Below are positions 48,097 through 58,515 of a stretch of 64,000 bases of DNA, one piece after another. Numbering within the stretch: the stretch's first letter is position 1; every line of letters starts with the position of its first letter. The stretch comes from Zoroaster sp. YZ-2022 (lineage: Eukaryota > Echinodermata > Asteroidea > Forcipulatida > Zoroasteridae). The notes under the pieces were generated by a model. That model was not told where the DNA came from. It was given only the letters and a program-made list of their open reading frames with translations, and made no database searches. Made by a program: the position numbers and the translations under genes. The stretch is from the NCBI GenBank assembly GCA_029582265.1, contig CM055834.1, positions 1,240,001-1,304,000 of the forward strand, written 5' to 3'.

Positions 48097-48369
48097 TTAA
48101 CCCTAACCACCTCGGTATTCTGGCTAGGAACCTTCCTGAATCCTCCAAAATCCATCAGTGCACTTTTGGAAACATGCCCTTATCTTCAAAATGCACCATA
48201 CATTTTCGTTGATCTTTCATATTCAGCACTTATGGCCTGTACTTCTTGCCAGGTAGTAATTTTGCCCCATTTGAAGAGGTGAAATTACCAGTTTCTGAAA
48301 GTGCTGAATTTTTCCAAAAAAAGTGTCCCTTAGAGGATTTTGATTGGGTTTGGGGGTGGTTAGGGTTAA
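48097..48369. mobile_element. TTAA/CCCTAAC element, second subfamily, copy 2
   Basis: The ends are TTAACCCTAACCACC and 'GGTGGTTAGGGTTAA'. It is collinear with 18940-19197. Confidence 0.85.
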
Positions 48370-48379
48370 TGACAGAAGT

Positions 48380-48990
48380 TTCTTGGGAAAGAATGTAGAA
48401 TACAACCGCCACTTGTCTATCCAAATAAATGTCACAGATTTTCCTTTAAAAGATGATAGAGGATTCCACTTAAGGAGAGGAAAGTGTAGTCAACTGAGGA
48501 CTGGAAATGATATTATCGGGAGGTGTTGAGCAATGAACGTACGCACATCCAGTGAGATGTTGGCCATTTTGTCATCTGCGAAAACATATGCAATAGACCA
48601 TTGTGCACAACTGGCGGTTGAGTTCGACATTCTTTCCATTTTCTTCACCAGTAGTTGAACAGACACACTGGAATCAACCATTTGAAGTTCTCCATAAAAA
48701 CAGAATCTATGGGAAACATACCTTGACTTGAGCTCACATACTATTGGGAAAGAATGTCGAACCCAACTGCCACTTGTGCAGAATGTTTTAATATATATGC
48801 ATGTGTTTTTAGCAATATTACCAGACAATAAAATGGCCAACATCTCACTGGATATGTGCATGCCTACATTTATTTCTCAAAATATCATTTCCAATCCTTA
48901 CTTGACTACACTTTCCTCTCATTAAGTGTGTCCTCTATCATTTTTAAGGAAAATCTGTGATATTTGTCATATCTGGATAGGAAAATGACA
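48380..48990. mobile_element. concentric palindrome, GAATGTCGAAC-type element
   Basis: Three nested inverted pairs share a centre near 48700: 48417-48503 with 48895-48985, 48540-48585 with 48815-48865, and 48600-48630 with 48742-48775. 'GGGAAAGAATGT' plus 'CAACCGCCACTTG' resembles the termini of the element at 50805. Confidence 0.7.
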
Positions 48991-49244
48991 GTCACTAACA
49001 CACATAGCACCATTCTAGGGTCAATACACTGGACTCCAGAGCTTTATCCTTGGCCCTAACCCCACATGTACAAAAAAAAGGAGTGATTTCTTTTTTCTTT
49101 TTTCAATGTTTGTTCTGCTAATTATTACAACCTCAAACTTAGTGAATAGGTAACATTGCCCATACAGACACTTTTGGCATAAAATCTTTTATTCTGGGAT
49201 AGCTTACTTTCAGGAAATTTTCGACACATTTAAAATAAATAAAA

Positions 49245-49784
49245 TGTGACCGGATCCTACGAAATGAGCCTTAAGGTGATATCGGTACTAATTGAGTTTT
49301 TATGTGGTCCTGAAAGAGCATATTCTCCTCTTCCATTTGATCAAAAAATTATGTTCATACGTTAAAAAATACAGAAGTTATACCATAAAACACATTACCT
49401 TGGCCTGCACTGTCAGAAAACCAAAAACAGGGAATATCGCACGTTTAAATCTGGGCTTGATTTCTGGTTTTATTTATATCATTCTTCCATAGCAACCAGG
49501 TGTTTTAAGTCAACACGGCTGCAAACATAGAGCAAGGACCGGGCATTCTAGGGCCAAAAAGATCCTTTGCCGAGTAATATTGGAACATTCTTGATTCAAC
49601 ATGGTAAAGAAAATCAGGATTTTGAACATTTTCTGATTTTGTTTCAGGGATTTTTTAGTTGGGTAGATTTATTAATATTTCTTTCGAAAAAAAAAAAAAA
49701 AAAGATTTTTCGACCACATACACGTGTCCGTATCTCAATACAGGCATTTGCGACTTCCGACTCATTTCGTACGGTTGGGTCACA
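49245..49784. mobile_element. 540-bp TIR element, TGTGACC ... CGAAATGAG ends
   Basis: The left end has 'TGTGACCGGATCCTACGAAA' and the right end the inverse of 'TGTGACCCAACCGTACGAAA'. Both continue into TGAG. It is non-coding. Confidence 0.7.
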
Positions 49785-49954
49785 AATAGTAATAATATTA
49801 AAAAATCTCACAATAGCAAACTTCATGCCAAAAGCGTCTGCTTGGGCAAGCTTACCTATTCACAGAATTTTAGATTGAATAATTAGCATGAATCAAATGT
49901 TGAAAAAAAATGTGTCCTTTTTGTACATGTGGGGGGGACCGTACTCAAGTTCCC

Positions 49955-50375
49955 TCAGCCTTATGTTCCCTCAGCCCTATGTTCCCTCAGCCCTATGTTC
50001 CCTCAGCCCTATGTTCCCTCATCCCCAAATAGACCCTATGTTCCCTCAGCCCTATGCTCCCTCAGCCCTATGTTCTCCCATCCCAAAATATTGAACTATT
50101 GAAATGGGGGAATATTTGTGTTTTGTTGTATAGAATGGTAGGAGTAAAGATGTGTGTCTGTGTAAACCTCACATACATTACATCCAGTCTTAACACTCCA
50201 TGAGGGAACATAGGGCTGAGGGAACATAGGGCTGAGGGAACATAGGGTCTATTTTGGGATGAGGAACATAGGGTTGAGGGAACATAGGGTTGAGGGAACA
50301 TAGGGCCTAATTTGGATTTTAAAAAAATGTTAGGCATTGAGGGAACATAGGGCTGAGGGAACATAGGCATGACCC
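49955..50375. repeat. 17-bp minisatellite on both strands
   Basis: 'CCCTATGTTCCCTCAGC' units fill 49955-50085. After a spacer, the inverse unit 'GCTGAGGGAACATAGGG' fills 50202-50370 with small variations. The minus-strand FPQPYVPS frame is a by-product. Confidence 0.9.
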
Positions 50376-50589
50376 CCATGTGGGGATAGGGCCAAGGATA
50401 CGGAGGGAGTGCAGTGTATTGGCCTAAGAATGGGGCCATTGGAATGGGGTCATCTTGGAACCCTGTAGCAAACCCACTGGGCATGACCTCCACCGTCACT
50501 GCTGGGTCCGACTCGACCGCCTGGTGCTCCCGGTCACAATCGCCTCGCAAAGCTATATATGACAAAGATGGGCCTGACCACTAAACCCC

Positions 50590-50727
50590 TCCTGCCCTTG
50601 CGGTACCGGCGACCAAACGGCAGAGCACATCATCAACACCTGCCCGCTGCACATGTGCACCGGCAACCTGATTGATGTCAATGACCAGGCTAGAACCTGG
50701 CTTCACAGACTTCCACTGGAACTATGA
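50590..50727 (+). pseudogene. non-LTR retrotransposon RT C-terminal fragment
   Basis: Read forward, the sequence encodes CPCGTGDQTAEHIINTCPLH, then DVNDQARTWLHRLPLEL and a stop. The C-x-C...H...C spacing with an 'EHII..CP' core is typical of the C-terminus of jockey/CR1-like reverse transcriptases. An in-frame stop lies just upstream (near 50575), so this is a decayed or 5'-truncated insert. The flanking 50400-50590 stretch is also GC-rich and may be older parts of the same element in another frame. Confidence 0.65.
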
Positions 50728-50804
50728 CTTGCTGCGTCATATGCTTAATAATTAATAATGGGGCCATCACCCACACTGCTCAATATTCACATGTACCAGT
50801 AGTT

Positions 50805-51947
50805 CTTGGGTAGAATGTCGTAGCCGACCACCACTTTTTCTCATTCAATATAACCAATAATGTAATCTTACCTACCCAGTAAAGTGGAGAACATATGGAT
50901 GATGATGATGGACATATACTTCAAATTATTGCAGGATATTTTTTTCATGAAACATCAGGCATTTTTGGTATACAAAGACTTCCTCAGTCATGTCAGTCTG
51001 ATTTTGTCAACTCTCCTGTTAGTGACCAAGACGTTCATTGTACATTCGCAGTGGCAAATATTCTGGAATAATTTGAAGTATCGTCCATGTACGTAATTCG
51101 CCGCACTCGTGAAATGACGCACTTACGTTTGGCTTAGCATTTCTTGGAAAAATTATGGCGTATTACTGGTTGCATAAACTTATCTAAGTCGTGCTTGTTA
51201 CAAAAATAAAAATCATAGTGAAATTGTATGATTTACTGGAAAGTTCTTGTGATACAAATAGTAAGGGACACAAATAGTAAGGGATTTTACACGACCTCAA
51301 TTTTTTTGTTCACGAACATGTGATTTTATTGTTCTATGCCATCAACGAGCTGTTGTCTGTGGAAACCAAAAGATATGAATGCTTTGCATTTCCAATGATA
51401 TTTAAAGTCTTTCAAGAATATTGATTAAAAGTTTTGAGAGCTTCTCCAAATTATACCATTTTATTTTAAAAATCTAAAACAATATTTTTCATTTCAAGAT
51501 TAAAAACAATTTTACAACCATCTGGAATAAGATGAAACATGATTCAACTGTTTTTCTTCTTGGGTACATATTCTGTGCTCCCATCAACTTTAACAGTTTG
51601 GGGGTGAGTCATTATACCAATATCAATTTTTTGATGACCACAATTCTGTGCATCTCAAAAAACGGGGCTCAAGACGTCCATGCATATGATCACGCATTGA
51701 AATTCAGCATTTTACAAGAGAATCCTTCACTGAAACACCAAACTTCTAATTTCATTTGGAATTTACTGTCAGTTGATGATATATCCTTAGGACGAGGTAC
51801 GTCATTTAGGGTAAATTGAGGTATGCCTATGATGTGACTTGTCCATCATCATCTGTATGTTCTCCACCTTACTGAGCAGGTAATATTACATTATTAGTTA
51901 TAATAAACAAGAAAGTGGCGGTTGGATTCAATATTCTTTCAAAAATA
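50805..51947. mobile_element. 1.1-kb element with about 95-bp inverted ends
   Basis: The left arm (50812-50910) and right arm (51842-51945) are about 80% complementary by eye ('AATAATGTAATCTTACCT', 'GTGGAGAACATATGGATGAT'). 'AACCGCCACTTTC' at the ends links it with 48380-48990. The AT-rich interior has no recognisable frame. Confidence 0.75.
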
Positions 51948-52423
51948 AATATTTAGTTGATGCTGCATGCACTTTTGATACTAAATAACAGCCATATTTT
52001 TTTTTATGTGGCTGTGTGTGACCTTGGAGCGGCCGAGACTACAGTACAGGACAAGACTAGGAATGAGACAGACATGACAACTTTTATCACGTTTAAATTG
52101 TGTTACTCATGTTATAACACAATTATCACTCAGTGAGTCGATACATATGACACTGTCAGTCGGTCACAGCGGTAAGAATATATTCACAGTGTTATCATTT
52201 TTGGTGCTACATCATCCGTGAAAATTTACATTGTTTTACCGAGGCTGCCAGAACAAAACATATTTCCATGTATCGGTGCCTGACGGTCGGATGCGAACTG
52301 GTGGCGGTGCGTATCTCCGTGACTGAAGTTCGTTCTCGGTTTTGCTTCCGTTTTACAGCTAAATGAAGCAAACAGACAGTAAAAAGACACACGTGATCAA
52401 CTTCACAGAGAGTAACTTACCGT
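51948..52423. other. non-coding DNA, possible first intron on minus strand
   Basis: It lies just downstream (minus sense) of the candidate 5' splice site at 52423. No exon recognised. Confidence 0.35.
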
Positions 52424-52750
52424 TTTCCCTCTTAATTCATATTTTTCAAAACGTCAGTCGTCAGGGAGGGTTTAAAATTCCAAAATTTACACACCACCAA
52501 CGATTTCTCCTGCAAAACTCTTTTCCGCCATAATGGTATCACTTTAATGGCTGGTTTCCGTCTACCACTTCACGGTTATGACAATGACATTAGAGTAAAA
52601 GATCGCATGGTTGTTGATAACCAGCTTGCTAAAAAATACACCACACTGGGTTACCTGACGTCACATAACTTTTCCCCGTTCATCGTGAGGGCGCTCGGCG
52701 TGATTGTTGTAAGATCTGGCCGACCCGTATAATGATGTGAAAAAAAATGC
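52424..52750 (-). promoter_or_regulatory. candidate promoter and non-coding first exon
   Basis: Read on the minus strand: a CRE palindrome TGACGTCA at 52658-52665, then an ATGGCGGAAAAG (YY1-like; also a 14-codon upstream reading frame) near 52532, then a strong donor 'AAACG|GTAAGTT' near 52424. This arrangement resembles a start-site region with a short untranslated exon. It could serve the RhoGEF gene 42 kb downstream or another gene. No coding sequence supports it. Confidence 0.35.
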
Positions 52751-53849
52751 TGAGCTCTTATTGAACTTACTCAATCAAAGATTTCGAAGTTGCCCTCTGT
52801 TGAAGATTAAAGCCAGTTTTTTTCGCTGTTTTTAACGGCAACTTTCACTATTTTAAGGGACATTTTTATTTTTCATTGGAACATTGCAATATTACTTGAG
52901 AAATTAAATCCAAATACTGTATGTAAAATGACACATTTCTCAAAAAATTGCGAGAAACATGGTTTTAGATTAAACATGTATCAAAATTAATTTATGGTGG
53001 GTTCCGTCAAAAATTTCTATTGCCACTTTTTACTTTTATCAGGCTTTCATAATTTCATGTGCAATATGTATTTTTATTTTTATGGTCTCCTTATACTGTA
53101 TTTTACTACAACTTACAGTCGGTTAGCGGGGGTTTATTTTATGCGTATTTTTCATGTGCAATATGTGTAGGCTATTTTATGGTTTTCTCATTGTATTTTT
53201 GTAGTTTTATCACTCTTATTCCATTTCATCTTTGTGTTTTCTTACATATATTTATTTTTTATGGCGAGCTGAAATTGCCCAGTTATGGTGCTTGATAAAG
53301 TTTACTTGAACTTGAACTTGAATCACGTTCAACTCGTATCAAAAAAAGTGAAACAAAAGTTCTCAGTCCATAATTATTTTGTTAGGTATTCGTTAAAGAG
53401 CTCTTTATATATTGACGCAAATCTGAAGGGGTATTTTTAAAAAATCTGGGTTTATATGTTAAGTGGGATCTGCTCTTTTCAAAAATATATTTGGTGACGT
53501 CATCGCTTATAACAGCGCCCTTTAGCAGCAGGTTTAAAAGACACTTTTTTGCTATCTTGAGAAAACATCAGACATAATTTTACCAGATTTGGCACAATTG
53601 ACACCTATATTATGAGGAACAATTTTATGAAGTATGAATGACGTCACATGATTGAACCGGTAGTTACGGTGGAAAGAATTTTAAATTATGTGTAATTTGA
53701 TGCAGTCAAATTAACAATCATCGATGAGAAGGGGATTTGTTTATGGGCAATCGTAAGAATATTAATTTCTGCAAAACTATGAAATAGGCATGTAGGCATG
53801 ATTTTATCTCCGGTTACATGACAAATAAAACATTCTATTTTTTTTATTT

Positions 53850-53858
<9 letters not shown>
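52751..53858. other. AT-rich non-coding DNA
   Basis: No exon recognised. 'CTTGAACTTGAACTTGAA' is a short tandem near 53305. Confidence 0.45.

Positions 53859-53948
<90 letters not shown>
53859..53948. repeat. (ATT)n microsatellite, about 30 units
   Basis: Uninterrupted ATT triplets, followed by T- and G-runs. Confidence 0.95.
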
Positions 53949-54178
53949 GTTTTTTTTGGGTTTTTTTTGGGGGGGGGTAATTAAATCTTACATAATTTTC
54001 TTATTTGTTTAATAACAACAGTTTGATTTAAATATTACCTCACACAACCGAACACTTCTGCGTTTGTTTAACATTCTAACAAGGAAATCTAGTATATTTT
54101 TTATTTTTATCAAAATCACAATGGGTAAACCTTCTAATAATATATTTTTGTTTTTATCAACATCACAATGATTTATAT

Positions 54179-54400
54179 GGTTAGGGTTAGGATTAGGGGT
54201 TAAGGTTAGGGTTACGGTAATGGTCAGGGTTAGGGTTGGGGTTAGGGTTACGATTAGAGTTATGGTTAGGGTTAGGGTTAAGGGTTAGGGTTAGGGTTAT
54301 GGTTATGGTCAGGGTTAAGGATAGGGTTATGGTTAGGGGTTAGGCTTAGGCTTAGGGTTACGGGGTTAGGGATAGGATTAGGGTTAGGGGTTAGAATTAG
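54179..54400. repeat. degenerate interstitial TTAGGG repeats
   Basis: GGTTAGGGTTAGG-type units with TTACGG, TTATGG and TTAGGC variants run for about 220 bp. A short echo lies at 55737-55772. Confidence 0.9.
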
Positions 54401-54783
54401 TGTAGTCTTGTATTTATTTATATTGTTTTTCCATCAAAATCCCCCAAAACCTTGTATTCTATAAATTGTTTTCATCATAATCACAAGGGGTAGGCCTTGT
54501 ATTATTAATATTTTTCAAGTATTTGTTTTCATCATAATGCGTAAGTCCAATGGCACAGCAAACATTTTTAGAGTGGGGGTGCAGAACAGTTTTTTGTGAA
54601 AATTTACCGACGACAAAACTCAAATGAACCGAAAAATTAAGTTTGTGAATTTACCGACAGACACTTTTTTGCTAAGTTTGTGTGTGTGTGGGGGGGGGGG
54701 GGGCTCCCCATGCCCTTTTTATTTTGCTAAAACCTTTTTTCAAAACTATTTTCTGCAGAAAGTTAGTCAGAGTGAAGACCAGG

Positions 54784-54820
<37 letters not shown>

Positions 54821-55206
54821 TCGCGTTAGCACAGCATGAAAAGAAATACCTTGTTTTCCTTTCTGCCGGTTAGGCTACACCTCGAGTCAAGCTACGTCAC
54901 GTAGCCTTAGATTTTGAGTGTCTTTCGCAGAATCTTGAATGTCCCTAAGAGTGCCGCCTTCTGTAATAATTCTACTCTAATAGATGTTCCTATCTCCTTG
55001 AGATGTTTCTCCAATGCCTTCGGGATTGTACCCAGTGCTCCCACTACCACGGGAATAACCTTCACCTTGACTTGCCACAACTTGCGGAGTTCTCTCGCTA
55101 AATCTTGATATTTCTGTACCTTCTCCTTCTCCTTCGAAGCTACTCTACTATCACCCGGCACAGCTATATCGATAAGATGACACATCTTCTCATGCTTATC
55201 CATACA
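54784..55206 (-). pseudogene. 5'-truncated retroelement: RT-polyprotein C-terminus
   Basis: The minus-strand frame 55203-54907 (98 aa) contains HLIDIAVPGDSRV, EKVQKYQDLARELRKLW, VIPVVVGALGTIPKALEK and a C-terminal ILRKTLKI. From memory this 'IDIAVP...KYQDL...VVGALG...ILRK' domain is the last part of reverse-transcriptase polyproteins that are common in cnidarian, fish and invertebrate genomes. I cannot name the exact clade. The 3' flank leads into (AAT)n at 54785-54820 on the element's 3' side, the usual tail. Sequence upstream of 55206 is unrelated repeat, so the RT core is missing. Confidence 0.7.
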
Positions 55207-55874
55207 CCTTGTCGTTGTTTTATTGATTTTTGTTTTTCAAAATCCTTGTATTAGATTTTTTTTAAATTAATCAAAATCACAAGAGGCAAGTCTTGTATTT
55301 TTTTTAAATATTTGTTTTCATCAAAATCACAATTGTATTTTGTAAAATAAAATCCTTGTAATTTTATTCAATTTTTTATTATCAAACTCACAAGGGGTCT
55401 GACTAATTAAAATAAATAAATTAATTAATAAATTAATAAGATACTTCATCAAAATCACAAGGGGGTAAGCCTTTTAGTTTTCTCTCCCTCTCTCTTCAAC
55501 TTCACAAGGACGTATCCTTTTAGTTTTTCCCTAAAGTCAAAAGATGTTTAGCCTTGTATTTTAAAAATAATTCTTAAAATTCACATGGGTTAATTAAGCT
55601 GCTCGTAATGAAATGAGATTCATCATCATTTGATACGATGAAGAAATAAAGGGAATGCTAAATATATATTTTTTTGAAGATTAGGTTTTTTAATTCATTT
55701 TCATAGCCTATATTTTTGTTTTTATCAAAAGCACAAGGGTTAGGGTTAGGGTTAGAATTAGGCTTAGGGTTTCTCCTTTACTTTTCCGCACCGTAACCAA
55801 CTATCGAATAGGGGAGAGACTGGCGTCCCCCAAACCGTTGCTGCTGCCGCAGCTGTCATGTCTCTTAATTAGGT

Positions 55875-56265
55875 CTGTTCTAGGGCTTCGAACCTGTGCG
55901 TCCCAGCTCTGCAAGGCCCGCGATTGACACTTCCAGTGGTCCGGCCAACGTGCTGCGCCATCTGGACCATGTTGGTATTAGACGGCTTAAATTATATTTA
56001 TTTATATTAAATTATTTATTTATTAAACTATATTTTATTATATTGTTTGATTATGTTTGGCAGCATTATGGAGAGCCACTAGATTGTGATTTGGTTCGCA
56101 TTTTGGTAATCCTACAGGGGTGCTGTCAACATTTTGTCATGTTTACCTTATTTTCATCATGTATATGTATTTAATTTTTTTCTCTAATTGTTTTTTTGCC
56201 ATTGTATTTGTGATTGTTTCTGCCCTGTGAAATAATAAATGAAATGAAATGAAATGAAAATGAAA
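55875..56265. mobile_element. tRNA-like SINE piece and AT-rich tail
   Basis: The minus strand of 55878-55970 has an A-box-like 'TGGCGCAGCACGTTGG' and a B-box-like 'GGTTCGAAGCC'. 56240-56265 is an AATGA tandem. Confidence 0.45.
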
Positions 56266-56324
56266 TTAAACATACTTAAATAACGGGTTTGAATTGTATT
56301 GCTACGCAATAAAAGGGAAAAAAC

Positions 56325-56400
56325 ACATGCGGGACTCGAACTGGGATCGCCTGCACGGATAAGCGTCTTATCCATTAGACCACTGCTGCATCTGACTTCT
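56325..56400 (-). mobile_element. tRNA-Arg-like SINE head
   Basis: Read on the minus strand: 'GTGGTCTAATGGATAAGACG' (D-arm/A-box like) and 'CAGTTCGAGTCCCGCATG' (T-arm/B-box like), spaced as in tRNA-Arg. The acceptor stem is not convincing, and the 'AATGAAATGA' tail argues for a retroposed SINE over a working tRNA. Confidence 0.55.
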
Positions 56401-56682
56401 CGTAATGAAATGAGATTCATCATCGTTTGATACGATGAAGAAATAAAGGGAACGTTAAATAGATTTTTTTGAAGATTAGGTTTTTTAATTCATTTTCATC
56501 AAGTTCATGTTACCATTACCTTCGTTTAACAAAAGGGAATAATAGGTTCTCCGTTGTCGGTCCGGTCCTTGGTTGGTTTTTAAGTCCAACAACAACGGTT
56601 TACCTGCGTACAAATGTTCGTTTTTACAGCGAACAACACAGGGGAACAAAAGGAGGTCCTCGGTTGACATCAATTATTATTT

Positions 56683-56689
56683 ATTATTA

Positions 56690-56725
<36 letters not shown>
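56683..56725. repeat. (TTA)n microsatellite
   Basis: About fourteen TTA units with two interruptions. Confidence 0.9.
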
Positions 56726-56728
<3 letters not shown>

Positions 56729-56879
56729 GTTTATTAAAATCTGACAAAGCAGCTGGTGGGCTGAAAACAGTCAAATTTACATAGTTAAAAATACCATAAA
56801 AGGTTATAAATAAGTATACATATAGATTGCCAATCGATTTAATTTTGCCCTACACCGACATGTGTATAGCACTGTATAC

Positions 56880-57100
56880 TCTGAAGACGTCTGCACTAGT
56901 AAGCAGGAGGCCGTGGGTTCGAATGCCGCCCGAGTCGCCTGTGTAGTTTTTTCACAAACACTCGTCTGATTCTCCTGAGGACGATCAGAGCATGCTGATC
57001 GAGAACGTCGAGTTGTACCTCCAGTTCTTTTCAGAACTAATTACTACTCAATTGAGCATTTAACATGGTGTCACCGCAATTACTCTTACTTAATCTCAGT
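56880..57100 (+). mobile_element. SINE with tRNA-like B-box and the shared 3' tail
   Basis: 'GTGGGTTCGAATGCC' (B-box-like) is followed by the 'GACGATCAGAGCATGCTGAT' hairpin, 'ACGTCGAGTTG' and the 'CAGTTCTTTTCAGAAC' tail. This copy shows that the tail seen elsewhere belongs to a SINE or its LINE partner. Confidence 0.65.
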
Positions 57101-57735
57101 TAAAGCAAGATTATTTATTTCAGATAAACACAATGTTTCACAGAATTGATGAGAAACAACTGCACAATGAAACAGATGATAAAGGATGCATGTAGTGATT
57201 ACACATTTCATGACATGACTACTGAAAGAGAGAGGGGGGTTGCAAATGAAAATCCCGGTTCATGGAACATTTCAAACCTATTTGATGTTAAAAATCCGGT
57301 GTTCCCTAAATTGTTTTGAGTAGTATATAAAAAAACAAAACAATGACAAGACCCTTGTGCTTTTGAAGTTTTGATGAAATTTCTTTTTAAACAATACAAG
57401 GCTTCCCCTTATGATGTTGAAGAGGAAAAAATGCAATTAAACTAAAAGGCCCTTTGTGATATTGGTGTAAACAAATACATGTATAAGACACTATAATAAG
57501 ACTTATAGGCCTATGATGTATGTAGTCTTACAAAGAGAAACGAAACAATCATTTTGAATCAAAGTAAAAATCTAACTTTATTGTTTTCCTGAATTATGAA
57601 GTCATTCAATTAGTCGTTTAATTAACACCTGTCATTCATTCTTTAAATTCCTTTATAAAAAAAACTATATAGGGCTTAGGTAGGATTTATATTGTGGAAG
57701 AACAGTTAACAGAACTTCCATCCTCAAGAGTCCTG
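57101..57735. other. AT-rich non-coding DNA
   Basis: No exon recognised. Confidence 0.45.
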
Positions 57736-58092
57736 TGAGTGTCGTGGCCGAGCGGTCTAGCTTACCGGACCGTAAGTTCTGGTGTTAGCAGCAGAATGCG
57801 GGTTCGAATCCCGGCCGTGACACTTGTGTCCTTGAGCAAGACACTTAACCATAATTGCTTCTCTCCACCCAGGGGTTAAATGGGTACCTGTGAGGGCAGA
57901 GTTGGTTGATTAGCCCTATATGCGCTGTAATGGCAGCAATTGAGCTGTATACTCCCCAGGGATCTGAGATGGTTTCAGGAATGATTTATGAGCCTTACGA
58001 GCAGGGATAACAATATAATGCGCCTTGAGCACCACTCAGTTGGTGGATACGTGCGCTATATAAGTCCACACATTATTATTATTATTATTAAC
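57736..58092 (+). mobile_element. tRNA-derived SINE with the best-preserved tRNA head
   Basis: 'GTGTCGTGGCCGAGCGGTCT' to 'GGGTTCGAATCCCGGCCGTG' can fold with a 7-bp acceptor stem and a Ser/Leu-type long variable region. The usual body and (TTA)n tail (58075-58090) follow. It differs in the anticodon-arm region from the other copies, so it is a separate subfamily. Confidence 0.85.
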
Positions 58093-58289
58093 TATACATG
58101 TATGTGTGATTCACCCACACTAAAACAAAATGTTTGTGGTAAACAAATTCTCATTATTCCTTGATAGATGGAAAGACAGAAACCATTTAAACTGATCAAA
58201 ACATCGCCTGGTTTTTAAGACAAAAATTTAAAAATCAATGAGCGCCTAATTTGGCAACCCCCCCCCCCCTTTTTTTTAAATAATAATAA

Positions 58290-58515
58290 TCCAACAGGTC
58301 GTACCAGCAGGTCATACCAGCAACGCAAACACGCAGGCTGCAGGTTATGTCAACGGATTATTTCAACAGGGCACTCCAGTGGGTCATTTCGACCATCAGG
58401 TATTTTTTAACCAGCAGGTATTTTTTAACCAGCAGGTATTTTTCAACCAGCGGGTCAAAGCAACTGGTCATTTAGGTCATTCCAGCAGGTCATAACGGGT
58501 CATACCAGCAAGGTT
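58290..58515. repeat. CCAGCAGGT-word repeat
   Basis: 'CCAGCAGGTCATACCAGCA', 'AACCAGCAGGTATTTTTT' (tandem) and 'CCAGCGGGTC' variants recur about ten times. Confidence 0.8.

Larger units (their letters stand above)
54100..55480. repeat. degenerate 'CATCAAAATCACAAGGGG' repeat field
   Basis: Imperfect 35-45 bp units with 'TTTTCATCAAAATCACAAGG' and 'CCTTGTATT' recur near 54110, 54430, 54470, 55270, 55315, 55380 and 55445. They are interrupted by telomere-like DNA (54179-54400) and a retroelement (54784-55215). Confidence 0.65.
55602..56505. repeat. about 100-bp direct repeats 795 bp apart
   Basis: 55602-55703 and 56397-56505 share 'CTCGTAATGAAATGAGATTC' through 'TTTTTTAATTCATTTTCAT' with few differences. 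The stretch between holds a telomere-like snippet and two SINE-like pieces. Confidence 0.85.

Noticed and set aside
50068..50565. 165-aa minus-strand frame with FPQPYVPS repeats
   Set aside because: It reads a 17-bp minisatellite and then the reverse strand of a retroelement region; no domain.
52547..52732. 61-aa plus-strand frame
   Set aside because: No domain or conserved motif. The opposite strand has better start-site signals.
56325..56400. Functional tRNA-Arg gene on the minus strand
   Set aside because: A- and B-box-like parts are present, but the acceptor stem is poor and an A-rich tail follows.
57736..57825. Functional tRNA-Ser/Leu gene
   Set aside because: The head folds reasonably, but it continues into the SINE body and (TTA)n tail, so it is a SINE.
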